A stretch of 60,503 nucleotides of DNA from Bacteroides sp. (lineage in GTDB: Bacteria > Bacteroidota > Bacteroidia > Bacteroidales > Muribaculaceae): assembly GCA_014802265.1 (NCBI GenBank), contig JAAVCP010000005.1, positions 58,678-119,180 of the forward strand, written 5' to 3'. Numbering within the stretch: the stretch's first letter is position 1; the number at the start of each line of letters is the position of its first letter. Made by a program: the position numbers and the translations under genes. Below, in pieces: positions 24,956 to 33,777 of the stretch. Below the pieces are notes generated by a model, which made no database searches, had not been told where the DNA came from, and saw only the letters and a list, made by a program, of their open reading frames with translations.

Positions 24956-26785
24956 TTACTTTATGAATATTTTCTCAGTCTTATTTCCAATACGACGTAG
25001 GTAGATACCGGGATTGGTAACTTGATTTATTCTTATGCCATTTAAATCATAGTAGACTATATCAGGTTCAGTCTCATCAATGACAGTTACACCTGTTATG
25101 TCGCTGACCATTGCAACTGCACAGTTAAGGACTTCTCCAGTAACACAGTCAACCACTCCGGCAATGGCTCTAATGGAAGAAGCTTTGCCAATCATATCAA
25201 GTCCTTGGGCACTTGATGCATTGTTAAGATCGAATTCAATAGAATTGTTGTAGATTTTATCAGCTACAATAGCAGATGCTTCCGGAAGGCTACCCTCAAT
25301 ACCGTTAAGCTCACTCCATTTTACAGGAATATCATTGAAAATTAATCCCGGAATAGCGGCAGGTCCTTCTATAAATTCTCTGATTTCCTCAATACCGTAG
25401 CTGTCAAAGCTTTCCCCTGAAAGATAATTTGTCTGAATCCAGCTATTATCGGAAAGTCCGTTGGCAGTTAGGATATAGAAAATCCGACAATCGTTTTCCG
25501 GCTGTTTGATAAATGATACATCGGCAGCCAAAGTAACTTTATTGCTTTCTGCATTAAACTCGACCTGGGAGAGATCAATAGATGCAGGAGTGAATTTTTG
25601 GAGTTGTTTTTCCCATGCGGTAAGGAATCCAAATCCTGAAAAATCATTCCAGTAGAATGGGTCTCCTTGTTCTTGACGATCAATGGTTGACACCGGGAAT
25701 GCAGTAACAAACCAGGGATAATCAGTGTAGGGGACTGTTTCCATTGCATCATTAGAATGGTATGAAATTCCCACATAATCGTCAGGATAATTGGTAGCCA
25801 TATATTCCATAGCCGCATATCCTCTTGGACAATATCCACACCATAAGCCGGTGTATTCCTCAACAAGAACTCTGCGTTTGGGAACATTGGCAAATGCATA
25901 CAGTAGAGCTTTAATTGTGGCTTCAGAATTTGAAACTTCTTCACCATTGATTTTTGACAAACTTATCTCAAAATCATTTTTCCCTGCTTCTGCTTTGTTG
26001 TCGATATATACTGTCAGAGGAATAGTACCGGTAAACTGAAGTTGTAGAGCTGGATCGAATGTGGAAGTCGAGGTGTATGTGTCAGTGCCGTTGAATGAGT
26101 AGGAGAATTCCATGGATTCAATTGGAAGTGAACCAAAATTAGTGAAGGTTAAAGGAATCTCAAACTCATCTTGCGATACTGTAAAATTAAGATCTGTATC
26201 TAAGCTGATAGTGCCGTTATTGTTTGGGAAATCCCCTGATAGGACAATCTGCATGGCAGATACAAGACTGGTCCTATCATACATGTTAACCCAATCATAA
26301 TATTTTCTTGAGGTATGCATGTAGAATCCATCAGGATTATTACCATTTCCTAAGATGACAGGTCCACGGGTCTCATCATTATATTGGGTTACACTAAATG
26401 AGTAACCAACAAAGATACCTTCTTCAGGGATAACAAAACCGTCAGGAAATGTAGCTGTTAAGTAGCCATCTTTCACTATGGCATCTACAGTGGTGAGATT
26501 GGCTACGTTTTTGTTGTTTTCTATTTTAAGCTCGGTAGATAACCATGCTTTGCACTCAGAAATGTCAGAAGACTCCGGAAACATGACTTTAATCCCTTTT
26601 ACACTGGCATTGCTGAATCCGAGATTAGTCATTTTTACTGCTACATCGTAGTTATCTGCCTTTGGATTTCCATAGGCTATAAATTCTCCTTCAAGGTTAG
26701 CATAAGAGTATTCCACCTCATTAGCGTGACCTGTTACCGTACATGTCGCAAGAACTAAAGTAGCTAAGATATTGTATATTTTCAT
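24956..26785 (-). CDS. Secreted Omp28-like protein with thioredoxin-fold CxxC domain
   Basis: This 609-aa protein has a signal peptide (MKIYNILATLVLATCTVTGHA). A beta-rich N-terminal half is followed by VEEYTGLWCGYCPRGYAAME at about residues 305-325; the CGYC pair, the Trp before it and the following helix fit the Omp28-related/thioredoxin-like fold found in Bacteroidota surface proteins. The C-terminus DIVYYDLNGIRINQV...GIYLRR is the shared sorting-like module. It could be a surface or periplasmic redox-active protein; substrate unknown. The upstream gap of 81 bases to the next gene holds a long hairpin rather than an obvious promoter. Confidence 0.75.
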   Translation of the reverse strand: MKIYNILATLVLATCTVTGHANEVEYSYANLEGEFIAYGNPKADNYDVAVKMTNLGFSNASVKGIKVMFPESSDISECKAWLSTELKIENNKNVANLTTVDAIVKDGYLTATFPDGFVIPEEGIFVGYSFSVTQYNDETRGPVILGNGNNPDGFYMHTSRKYYDWVNMYDRTSLVSAMQIVLSGDFPNNNGTISLDTDLNFTVSQDEFEIPLTFTNFGSLPIESMEFSYSFNGTDTYTSTSTFDPALQLQFTGTIPLTVYIDNKAEAGKNDFEISLSKINGEEVSNSEATIKALLYAFANVPKRRVLVEEYTGLWCGYCPRGYAAMEYMATNYPDDYVGISYHSNDAMETVPYTDYPWFVTAFPVSTIDRQEQGDPFYWNDFSGFGFLTAWEKQLQKFTPASIDLSQVEFNAESNKVTLAADVSFIKQPENDCRIFYILTANGLSDNSWIQTNYLSGESFDSYGIEEIREFIEGPAAIPGLIFNDIPVKWSELNGIEGSLPEASAIVADKIYNNSIEFDLNNASSAQGLDMIGKASSIRAIAGVVDCVTGEVLNCAVAMVSDITGVTVIDETEPDIVYYDLNGIRINQVTNPGIYLRRIGNKTEKIFIK

Positions 26786-26814
26786 AATTGTGAATTAAAA
26801 ATTTGAGATTAATC

Positions 26815-26852
26815 CGTGAGGCAGCCTGAGGGAAACCCTCAGCTGCTTCACG
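26815..26852 (-). terminator. Hairpin between two secreted-protein genes
   Basis: On the minus strand CGTGAAGCAGCTGAGGG pairs with CCCTCAGGCTGCCTCACG around a short TTT loop. No T-run follows, so it may be a processing or stability element rather than a complete terminator. Confidence 0.55.
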
Positions 26853-26866
26853 AGAAAGATTTAGTA

Positions 26867-28576
26867 TTACCTTACAGCAATCTTTGAGGTTTTCTCTGTG
26901 CCGTCATCAAAAACTGCTTTCTTAATGTATATACCTTTGGAAGGTTGAGCGATTTCATATCCTGACAGATCAAAATACTTCACATATTTTATTTCGCCAT
27001 GATTTTTGATTTCTTCAACATAAAGAGGATCGTCTACTCCAAAAGACATTACTTCAGACTCATAACGATTTTCGCCATCATAGAAACAAGACTGCACGCC
27101 AAGAGTTGACATTCCGGCAACATATACCACAATAGAAATATAGTCATCGTGAGTCATGAAATCCCACCAGTCATCTTGGTCAACGGGCATCCATTCCATT
27201 GTCTCTTCCGGAATAGTTGGATATTCCGTGCGTTCCCATACGTATGGCTCTCCATTTACCAATACTCTGTAGTAAAGGTTATCGTGAGGCAGTAGATATC
27301 CGTCTACATTCAAATCCGGAATAATAAAATGGATACATTGGGCATCTTGTATTGATTCGAGAGGATAGTATTCTTTAAAGATTGGTTTTGCCGGGACAAG
27401 CGAAATATCATCAGGTTGGAAACGTAATACAGGATTAGCATAATATTCATAGAACTGTGCATTAGCGGCATCACCTGTTGTGAATCCAATAATACTGTCA
27501 GATGAGTAACTACGGGTCTCGGGGTCATAGGTGAGTACCATTTCTTCATCTGCAACGGGCATGTCGTAATAGTCTTGATACCATTCATTCCACACTGCTT
27601 CTAAATGGGCAGCTTTAAAGAAAAGACGGGAACGCATGTCCCAATCATAATTGATACCTACATATTGATTTGATTTCAGAGTGATTTTACCATCAGAATA
27701 AGAGCCTTTGATCCATCCTTCAGGAGCATAAGTAGAAAGTCCCTGTATATAGCAGTCGGAACCTGAAATGCCTATATTTACCATTCGTGCACTTGCTGTT
27801 TTCCATGCAATAATATAGTGTTCAATCTCTATGTCGGCAGGTGGAGTGATGAGTGGCGTGTTAAAAGGTGTATATACAACATTATATTCTCCATATCCGG
27901 TCCAGCTCATATAATCATCAATAGTTCCCAGAATACGGTCTTCTCCATCTTCGTTCTCCATTACGAATTTATTCTCATTTTCTTCATCACGATAGAAAAC
28001 GAGTTGATTTAGGGTATTTTCATCAGGGGCGACATAGGTAAGATTTCCTGTCTCCGGATTTTCCGTCAATTCGAGCATTGAGGCATACGTGTAATAATAG
28101 TCACCATTCCATTCATAAGCACTGATGGGTTGAGGAAGATTAAATATCATTCCTTTTTCATTTATCTCACCTTTGATATAAGTATCGGTGGGATAGTCTA
28201 TGATAGGATTTTTTAAATATACATCGGAACCGCAGACATAGATCTCACTTTGACGTGCTACAAGGTATTCGCTGTAAACACTTCCATAGTTATAATAAAA
28301 TCCTATACCGTCACGGTCATAGTCAAAATATACAGCCTCTTTCGGGAGGTCTGTAATAATTCCCGGAATAGCTTCACGTGAGGTGTTTTTTTTCAATGTC
28401 GACTTTCCATTAGAATAAGGATTTTGACTATCTTTAAAATTCTCTATATGCCTGCGTGAGCCTTCAGGCTTAAGACTTGGAGAAAACTCCATTATTTCAT
28501 TTCCGGTGATAGCCGGGAATCCTGTCAAAAATGTCGCATAAGCGGCAATGACAATCATGGGTCTGAGTTTAATCAT
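26867..28576 (-). CDS. Secreted protein of unknown function with C-terminal sorting-like module
   Basis: This 569-aa protein has an N-terminal hydrophobic export signal (MIKLRPMIVIAAYATFLTGF). The body contains repeated beta-structured blocks such as SEIYVCGSDVYLKNPIID and ARMVNIGISGSDCYIQGL, two related segments about 150 residues apart (roughly 80-230 and 230-380), suggesting an internal duplication. The end KYVKYFDLSGYEIAQPSKGIY is the shared C-terminal module. A TTG at 28606 in frame is excluded as start because it lies inside the -7 box of a consensus promoter (28604-28634); the ATG at 28576 is used. Not identified further. Confidence 0.75.
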   Translation of the reverse strand: MIKLRPMIVIAAYATFLTGFPAITGNEIMEFSPSLKPEGSRRHIENFKDSQNPYSNGKSTLKKNTSREAIPGIITDLPKEAVYFDYDRDGIGFYYNYGSVYSEYLVARQSEIYVCGSDVYLKNPIIDYPTDTYIKGEINEKGMIFNLPQPISAYEWNGDYYYTYASMLELTENPETGNLTYVAPDENTLNQLVFYRDEENENKFVMENEDGEDRILGTIDDYMSWTGYGEYNVVYTPFNTPLITPPADIEIEHYIIAWKTASARMVNIGISGSDCYIQGLSTYAPEGWIKGSYSDGKITLKSNQYVGINYDWDMRSRLFFKAAHLEAVWNEWYQDYYDMPVADEEMVLTYDPETRSYSSDSIIGFTTGDAANAQFYEYYANPVLRFQPDDISLVPAKPIFKEYYPLESIQDAQCIHFIIPDLNVDGYLLPHDNLYYRVLVNGEPYVWERTEYPTIPEETMEWMPVDQDDWWDFMTHDDYISIVVYVAGMSTLGVQSCFYDGENRYESEVMSFGVDDPLYVEEIKNHGEIKYVKYFDLSGYEIAQPSKGIYIKKAVFDDGTEKTSKIAVR

Positions 28577-28603
28577 AAGAAATCGTTTAAATGATAATTG
28601 TCG

Positions 28604-28634
28604 CAAAATTAAGAGTTATACGTGTTGTGTCAAA
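28604..28634 (-). promoter_or_regulatory. Consensus promoter TTTG-N19-TAATTTTG
   Basis: On the minus strand TTTG (28631-28634), exactly 19 bases, and TAATTTTG (28604-28611) match the Bacteroidota consensus perfectly. It drives the 569-aa secreted protein gene with a leader of about 25 bases and rules out the upstream TTG start. Confidence 0.8.
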
Positions 28635-28902
28635 ATAAAAGCTTACGACATAGATACGTTATGAGCAAATGACGTATTATTCATAATTACGTCATTTTGT
28701 AAATTATTAATAGATAGATGTTTATAAATGGGTTAAAGTAGAAAATTTCGTAGATGACGTAGTTCACTAAACATGTCTACTGTAAGTTAAAACTGAATAA
28801 TGGTGATAATTTGAAAGGGTATATTAGGAAATTATGGAATAATAAAAATCAATTAGGAGTGAATTTTTATTTTCAGAATTATATTAATCATAAATTTTTT
28901 TG

Positions 28903-28910
28903 TAAATTTG
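28903..28910 (+). promoter_or_regulatory. -7 element TAAATTTG before the TPR/HTH regulator
   Basis: A perfect -7 box ending 10 bases before the first ATG. It predicts a leader of only about 6 bases for the ATG at 28921, or about 42 for the ATG at 28957. No good -33 box was seen. Confidence 0.45.
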
Positions 28911-28920
28911 GTCATTCATA

Positions 28921-30720
28921 ATGAAGTCGTTTAAAAGATTTAATAAATATGTCAAAATGAATTATTCAAAGTCACGCGTGTCTACTCTCACCATACGAAT
29001 ATTATGTTTGTTTTTATATATTATTTTTCCGGCAACTCTTCAAGTGTTTGGAGCGTCAGAAAATACTAAATCCTCACAACAAAAGAATAATGGTGAATTT
29101 GAGTCAACCGTGTGGTGGAAAACCATATTATCAGATTCTTTAGAAAATAAAGATTTGAGAATCACCGCTGCAGATTCTCTTTTAGTGCGTACTCCAAATG
29201 ATATTGACTTATTGACAACTAAAATCAATCTTCTTAAAGAGAAGGGTGATATGGTGGCAGCGGTTGATCTTTATGAAGAGATTCTTAGAAATCCAGAAAT
29301 CAAAATTGATATTTCGCGAAAGTTAAGAATGGAGATAGATCAGTTGTATTTATTACAGTCTGTTGGACGCTATTCATCAGTAATACTGAATGCCCATGAA
29401 TATCTGACACAACGGTTTCCTGACTCATTATTATATCTTGAACTACCGATAAGAATGTTTATGATGAATGTGGCTGTAGTGTCACATCAGAAGGGTGTGG
29501 CTTCAAAATATCTTGAAGAGGCGCGAAGTGTGTGTGAAAGTTTGAAAGAGAAGAAAAATTCCCCCGAGAATGTTGCGTATGCCTACCGTCAGCTTTTGAA
29601 GGGTGATATAATTTATTCTATACATAGCGGAAATTTCAATAGGATACTAATGTATGTAGACAGTGTTAGGTCAATAGGTGAAGAATCATCAATAGAAGAT
29701 TTTTTAGATATGTGTCTTCCCATCGCGTATGACGGCATGGGACAAAAGGATTATGCTGAAAATTTATATGTGAAGACTTTGGCAAAGCCTGCGAGTCCTG
29801 ACATACGACTTGCCAACATAAAAAACTATGCAAGTTTCTTATTGAAATATGACAGACCTGATGAAGCTTTAAGTTTGATAGACAATAATTATAACCTACC
29901 GGAATGGATGAAAAAGCATCCCTCCTATGTTGAGTTTATCGCTATCAGGGGGAAGGCTCTTGGAGCCTTGAAGCGTTATGAAGAAGCCTACAGATGTATG
30001 GATCTGTATCGGACGATGACAGATTCAATTAATGCACAAGAAAGGCAGGGTGATGCACTTTTCGGAATAGAACAGCTTAAGGTGAGCGATAAATTAGAAA
30101 GTGAAAAAAGACGTGCCCATAATTTTTCAATCGCACTTATTATAACCGTGGTTATATGTCTGCTTATCATAGCTGCACTGTTTATGTGTGTCAGGAAAAT
30201 TATGAGATATAAGAAACGTGTTGATGAAACTGACGCCACTCTTAATGCTATCCTTGTCAAAAATCAAGAGAAACTTGAAGCCTCAAATGAGAAGATTGCC
30301 GGACAACAACGTGAACTTGTGGGTCGTGGTCTGGAAGTGGCAAGAATGAGTGGGGTAGTGGCTCAATTAAATGAGATAATAGCTGATTCTACGACCGAAG
30401 CACAAGAAAAATTAAATGCTATAAAAGTGGCATTGAGAGAATTTAAAACAGATAAAGATATTTGGGAAACATTCAGAATTTATTTTGAACTTACGCAGCC
30501 TGCCTTCATAAACAATCTTCGTGAAAAATGTCCTGACCTCACACAAAAAGAGATCAGGATGTGTGCTTTTGTGCTTATGAATCTTACTACCAAAGAGATT
30601 GCAAAGATTACCAGCCGTGTCCCACGTTCTGTGGAGACAATGAAATACAGGTTGGCAAAGAAACTTGATGTGCCTGCCGGAGAAACCCTTCATAAATTCT
30701 TATCCGGATTAAGCGGCTGA
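28921..30720 (+). CDS. Membrane-spanning TPR regulator with C-terminal LuxR-like HTH
   Basis: This 599-aa protein has an N-terminal signal/anchor (RILCLFLYIIFPATLQVFG), a helical TPR-like region (about residues 60-390), one transmembrane helix (about 400-425, FSIALIITVVICLLIIAALF), a coiled coil (about 430-500) and a C-terminal helix-turn-helix ending DLTQKEIRMCAFVLMNLTTK and VPRSVETMKYRLAKKL. TPRs should be periplasmic and the HTH cytoplasmic, a one-piece transmembrane sensor-regulator common in Bacteroidales. It is divergent from the cluster of three secreted proteins and may control them (inference). The ATG at 28957 is an alternative start. Confidence 0.82.
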   Translation: MKSFKRFNKYVKMNYSKSRVSTLTIRILCLFLYIIFPATLQVFGASENTKSSQQKNNGEFESTVWWKTILSDSLENKDLRITAADSLLVRTPNDIDLLTTKINLLKEKGDMVAAVDLYEEILRNPEIKIDISRKLRMEIDQLYLLQSVGRYSSVILNAHEYLTQRFPDSLLYLELPIRMFMMNVAVVSHQKGVASKYLEEARSVCESLKEKKNSPENVAYAYRQLLKGDIIYSIHSGNFNRILMYVDSVRSIGEESSIEDFLDMCLPIAYDGMGQKDYAENLYVKTLAKPASPDIRLANIKNYASFLLKYDRPDEALSLIDNNYNLPEWMKKHPSYVEFIAIRGKALGALKRYEEAYRCMDLYRTMTDSINAQERQGDALFGIEQLKVSDKLESEKRRAHNFSIALIITVVICLLIIAALFMCVRKIMRYKKRVDETDATLNAILVKNQEKLEASNEKIAGQQRELVGRGLEVARMSGVVAQLNEIIADSTTEAQEKLNAIKVALREFKTDKDIWETFRIYFELTQPAFINNLREKCPDLTQKEIRMCAFVLMNLTTKEIAKITSRVPRSVETMKYRLAKKLDVPAGETLHKFLSGLSG

Positions 30721-30775
30721 CAAATATTGAGGGTCAGCTCAATCCCTTACAATTACGTTACTTCCAAGTATACAA

Positions 30776-30804
30776 TAAAAAACTGCATCGGGAATCCGGT
30801 GCAG
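30776..30804 (-). terminator. Terminator of the oxalate operon
   Basis: On the minus strand CTGCACCGG pairs with CCGATGCAG (one G-U) around a 4-base loop, followed by six Ts. It lies between the convergent regulator and transporter genes. Confidence 0.8.
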
Positions 30805-30830
30805 TGTGTATTGATAATTATTGCTATTGA

Positions 30831-31820
30831 TTAAGCCATCTTAAGAGCCACGTCAGTGAGCCATATCCAAAGCGGGCAGAAACCAACGAAAAGGATCACA
30901 CTGAGGGTAAGTGAAGAAGTACCGGTGGCAACATAAGTGTTGTATTCGTCGGCGATAATAATGCCTGAGAATGCCGGCGGAAGGGCAGCAGCCACAACGA
31001 GCATCTTAAGATTCATTGCGTCCATGTGGAACAGCATACCGAGAATCAAAACTACCAAAGGCATCACAATCATCTTCATGATTGAACCAAGTACAGCTTG
31101 CCAATTGATATCAATCTTAATGGCAGAAAGGGTTATACCGGCAGAGAATACTGCCATTGAGGCATTAGCCTTTGCGATAAGGTCGAATGAAGGGCTGAGG
31201 TAAGCGGGCCATCTCAGACCACACAGCACGAGCACCACTGCAAGAATCGGTGCCCAGGCAACCGGTTGAGCCAAAGCGTGAAGCACCGGCTTCCATGCAC
31301 TCTCTTTCTTGACAGCCACCGGCTTACCATTGACCATCTTTGCCGGTTGCTTTTCAAGAGATGCGTTCATAAGGGATAATCCTACAGGAATACCTATGGC
31401 GTTGACCACAATGCCAACGATGGCAACTACGAGGGCTACCGCCGGGGTGGTTCCGAATATAGGTTCGAGCACCGCAAAACCAAGGAATCCGATTGTAGGT
31501 GATCCGCTGATCAAGGCAGATACGGCAGCATCAGCACCGGTGTTTTTCTTGAAACAATAGCGGAAAATAAAATAGACGAGCATAAAGCATCCCATGATGC
31601 CTATGAGGGAGACGAGGGTCAGCTTAAGGTCTTTCTGAAGATCTTCGCGACTTGCCTGAACTATGGATACAAATAAGGCAGCCGGCAATGCATAGTCGAG
31701 CACAACCTTGTTGAATTTCTTGGCATCCTCACCCGAAAAAGCTCCCTTTTTCCCTGAAATGTAGCCGGCGAGCATCACCACTACAATAGGGACTATGGCG
31801 TATAATATGACGTGTAACAT
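30831..31820 (-). CDS. AEC family transporter, probable oxalate/formate carrier of the oxalate operon
   Basis: This 329-aa inner-membrane protein has about 10 hydrophobic helices in two halves linked by a charged loop (LEKQPAKMVNGKPVAVKKESA, near residues 155-178). It belongs to the auxin efflux carrier (AEC) superfamily, whose bacterial members move dicarboxylates. It is the last gene of frc-oxc-AEC, so import of oxalate or oxalate/formate exchange is the likely role. It replaces the major-facilitator OxlT of Oxalobacter; substrate assignment is inference from context. Confidence 0.83.
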   Translation of the reverse strand: MLHVILYAIVPIVVVMLAGYISGKKGAFSGEDAKKFNKVVLDYALPAALFVSIVQASREDLQKDLKLTLVSLIGIMGCFMLVYFIFRYCFKKNTGADAAVSALISGSPTIGFLGFAVLEPIFGTTPAVALVVAIVGIVVNAIGIPVGLSLMNASLEKQPAKMVNGKPVAVKKESAWKPVLHALAQPVAWAPILAVVLVLCGLRWPAYLSPSFDLIAKANASMAVFSAGITLSAIKIDINWQAVLGSIMKMIVMPLVVLILGMLFHMDAMNLKMLVVAAALPPAFSGIIIADEYNTYVATGTSSLTLSVILFVGFCPLWIWLTDVALKMA

Positions 31821-31868
31821 AGTAAATTGTTTTTGAGATTAAGGGTAAAAGAAAAGGTTTGAGGTCAA

Positions 31869-31898
31869 AGGGATGGAGTGGGGTGGCACTCCATCCCT
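31869..31898. terminator. Perfect intercistronic hairpin oxc / AEC transporter
   Basis: AGGGATGGAGTG pairs perfectly with CACTCCATCCCT around a 6-base loop. No strong T-run follows on the minus strand, so it probably sets relative transcript levels instead of ending transcription. Confidence 0.6.
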
Positions 31899-31929
31899 AA
31901 GCCTTAAACCATAAACATTATAAAAAAGA

Positions 31930-33654
31930 TTATACAGTGTAATCAATAAGTGGAGTCGGGTTAAGATAACCAATGTGACCGCTCTCCTTACCGGAATCAG
32001 CAGCAAGCTGAACATCGATAAGACAAGGCTGTTTGGAGGCGATAGCTTCGGTCAGAGCATTAGTAAGCTCCTCAGGGGTAGTGACGTAGTAGGTCTTTGC
32101 TCCAAATGCATCACCCAACTTATCATAACGTGCATGGATATCAAGAGTAGTAGGTGCGGGAGCATCACCACCACCGGGATTAACGCCAATACCGTTATAT
32201 ATACCGCCATTGTTGAAAATAACAACGGTGCAAGGGAGTTTATAGCGGCAGATGGTTGCGAAGTCCATGCCTGAGAATCCGAATGCGGAGTCACCCTCGA
32301 CAGCGACAACAGACTTACCTGTTGCGACTGCGGCACCAATTGTAGAACCCATGCCCATACCCATGATTGACCATGTGGCACAGTCAACACGGTGGCGAGG
32401 CAATGACATGTCTACGGCATCGCGGGTATCGTCAAGAGTGTTTGCACCTTCGTTGATGAGGATTACGTCGGGGTTGCCTTCGAGTACAGGTTTGATGGCA
32501 CCGATTGCTGTCCAGTGGTTCATTGGAGATGCAGTAGCATTGACCTTAAGTCTTTCTGCAAACTTGGCATTCTTAACTTTTGCCTCTGACTGCAGAGATG
32601 TGAGCCATGTCGGGTCAGCTGCCATAGTCTTACCTTTCATCTCTTCAAGTATTGCATCGAGTGCGAGTCCCATATCACCTACTACAGGGGCAGCGATTGG
32701 CACGTTCCTGTCAATTTCTTGCGGCTCTACATCAAGCTGAATAAATTTCATTTCAGGGTTCCATTTCCCTCTGCCGAATGAAAGCATCCAGTTGATTCTG
32801 GCACCAATTACCATCACCACATCAGCCTTCTCCATAATTGTGCTTCTGCAAGAGAGTGCACTGAGAGGTCCATTGTCAGGCATAAGACCCTTTGCCATTG
32901 ACATTGCGAGATAAGGAATCTTATAAGTCTCAATGAGTTCCTTAATTTTGTCATCAACCTGAGCATAAGCTGCACCCTTGCCTAAGAGGATTGCCGGACG
33001 TTTTGCTGATGTAAGAATCTCTACTGCACGGTCGATGGCTTCCTTGTTTGGCATTACGGGAGAATAAAGATCAACCGGAGAATAGAAAAGTTTCTCGGCA
33101 TCTTCACGGTTCATTACCTCAGCAAGAGCCGGAGTGGTCATATCAATATAAACGCCACCGGGACGACCTGAAACGGCAGCACGATATGCGCGAGCCACGG
33201 CTGACGGAATATCTTTAGCATAGCTGCAACGGAAAGCAGCCTTTACAAGAGGACGGGCTGTGTTGAGCTGGTCAAGCTGCTCGTATGTGCCCATATTCAT
33301 ATCTACCATAGTAGGATCACTGGCACCTGAAATCTGAATCATCGGATAGCAGTTGACAGTGGCATTAGTAGTAGCTGTCAAGCCGTTGAGAAATCCGAGT
33401 GAAGAAACTGTCAGAAGCACGCCTGGTTGTTTGGTAAGATAGCCGTGGGTAGCGGCAGCCATACCTGCCTGCTGTTCGAAGCGGAATCCATAATAATTCA
33501 TACCAACTTTCTGCATGGCGTAAGCAACTTCTGTTACCGGGATGCCTACAAGACCGTAAACATCCATAAGTCCAAGGCGTTTGAGAGATTCGGCAAGAAT
33601 ATACATGCCGGTTACTTGCTCCGGAAATTTTGGAGCTGTAGTGGAATTATCCAT
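31930..33654 (-). CDS. oxc: Oxalyl-CoA decarboxylase
   Basis: This ThDP enzyme turns oxalyl-CoA into formyl-CoA and CO2. The 574-aa length fits. The N-terminal Pyr domain has YYGFRFEQQAGMAAATHGYL with the Glu (E60) that activates ThDP, then LTVSSLGFLNGLTATTNATV and SGRPGGVYIDMT. The C-terminal PP domain carries GDSAFGFSGMDFATICRY and FNNGGIYNGIG, with the ThDP-binding GDS...NN motif. It pairs with frc in the CoA-cycling oxalate pathway; formyl-CoA product is recycled by Frc. Upstream gap holds a 20-bp palindrome. Confidence 0.94.
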   Translation of the reverse strand: MDNSTTAPKFPEQVTGMYILAESLKRLGLMDVYGLVGIPVTEVAYAMQKVGMNYYGFRFEQQAGMAAATHGYLTKQPGVLLTVSSLGFLNGLTATTNATVNCYPMIQISGASDPTMVDMNMGTYEQLDQLNTARPLVKAAFRCSYAKDIPSAVARAYRAAVSGRPGGVYIDMTTPALAEVMNREDAEKLFYSPVDLYSPVMPNKEAIDRAVEILTSAKRPAILLGKGAAYAQVDDKIKELIETYKIPYLAMSMAKGLMPDNGPLSALSCRSTIMEKADVVMVIGARINWMLSFGRGKWNPEMKFIQLDVEPQEIDRNVPIAAPVVGDMGLALDAILEEMKGKTMAADPTWLTSLQSEAKVKNAKFAERLKVNATASPMNHWTAIGAIKPVLEGNPDVILINEGANTLDDTRDAVDMSLPRHRVDCATWSIMGMGMGSTIGAAVATGKSVVAVEGDSAFGFSGMDFATICRYKLPCTVVIFNNGGIYNGIGVNPGGGDAPAPTTLDIHARYDKLGDAFGAKTYYVTTPEELTNALTEAIASKQPCLIDVQLAADSGKESGHIGYLNPTPLIDYTV

Positions 33655-33692
33655 AGTGTTTTTGATAATTAGCTAAGGGGTTGTTAATATAA

Positions 33693-33744
33693 AGAGCCTA
33701 TAAGATTTATAAGTCATATAAGGTTTATAAATCTTATAGGCTCT
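33693..33744. repeat. Perfect 20-bp palindrome between frc and oxc (REP-like)
   Basis: AGAGCCTATAAGATTTATAA and its exact complement flank 12 bases, giving a very stable stem-loop. It shares words (CCTATAA, ATAAATCTTA) with the palindrome at 2090-2145. Likely role: mRNA stability or dispersed repeat. Confidence 0.65.
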
Positions 33745-33777
33745 GTTTAATAGATTTAAATAACTCAGAAAGAGAAA

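Larger units (their letters stand above)
28577..28920. other. Divergent intergenic region between a secreted-protein gene and a TPR/HTH regulator
   Basis: These 344 AT-rich bases hold promoters for both directions (28604-28634 minus, 28903-28910 plus). I see TGACGTA/TACGTCA-like words scattered at 28660-28760 (GACGTATT, TACGTCAT, GACGTAG), which may be a regulator site, but no ORF or stable hairpin. Confidence 0.5.
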
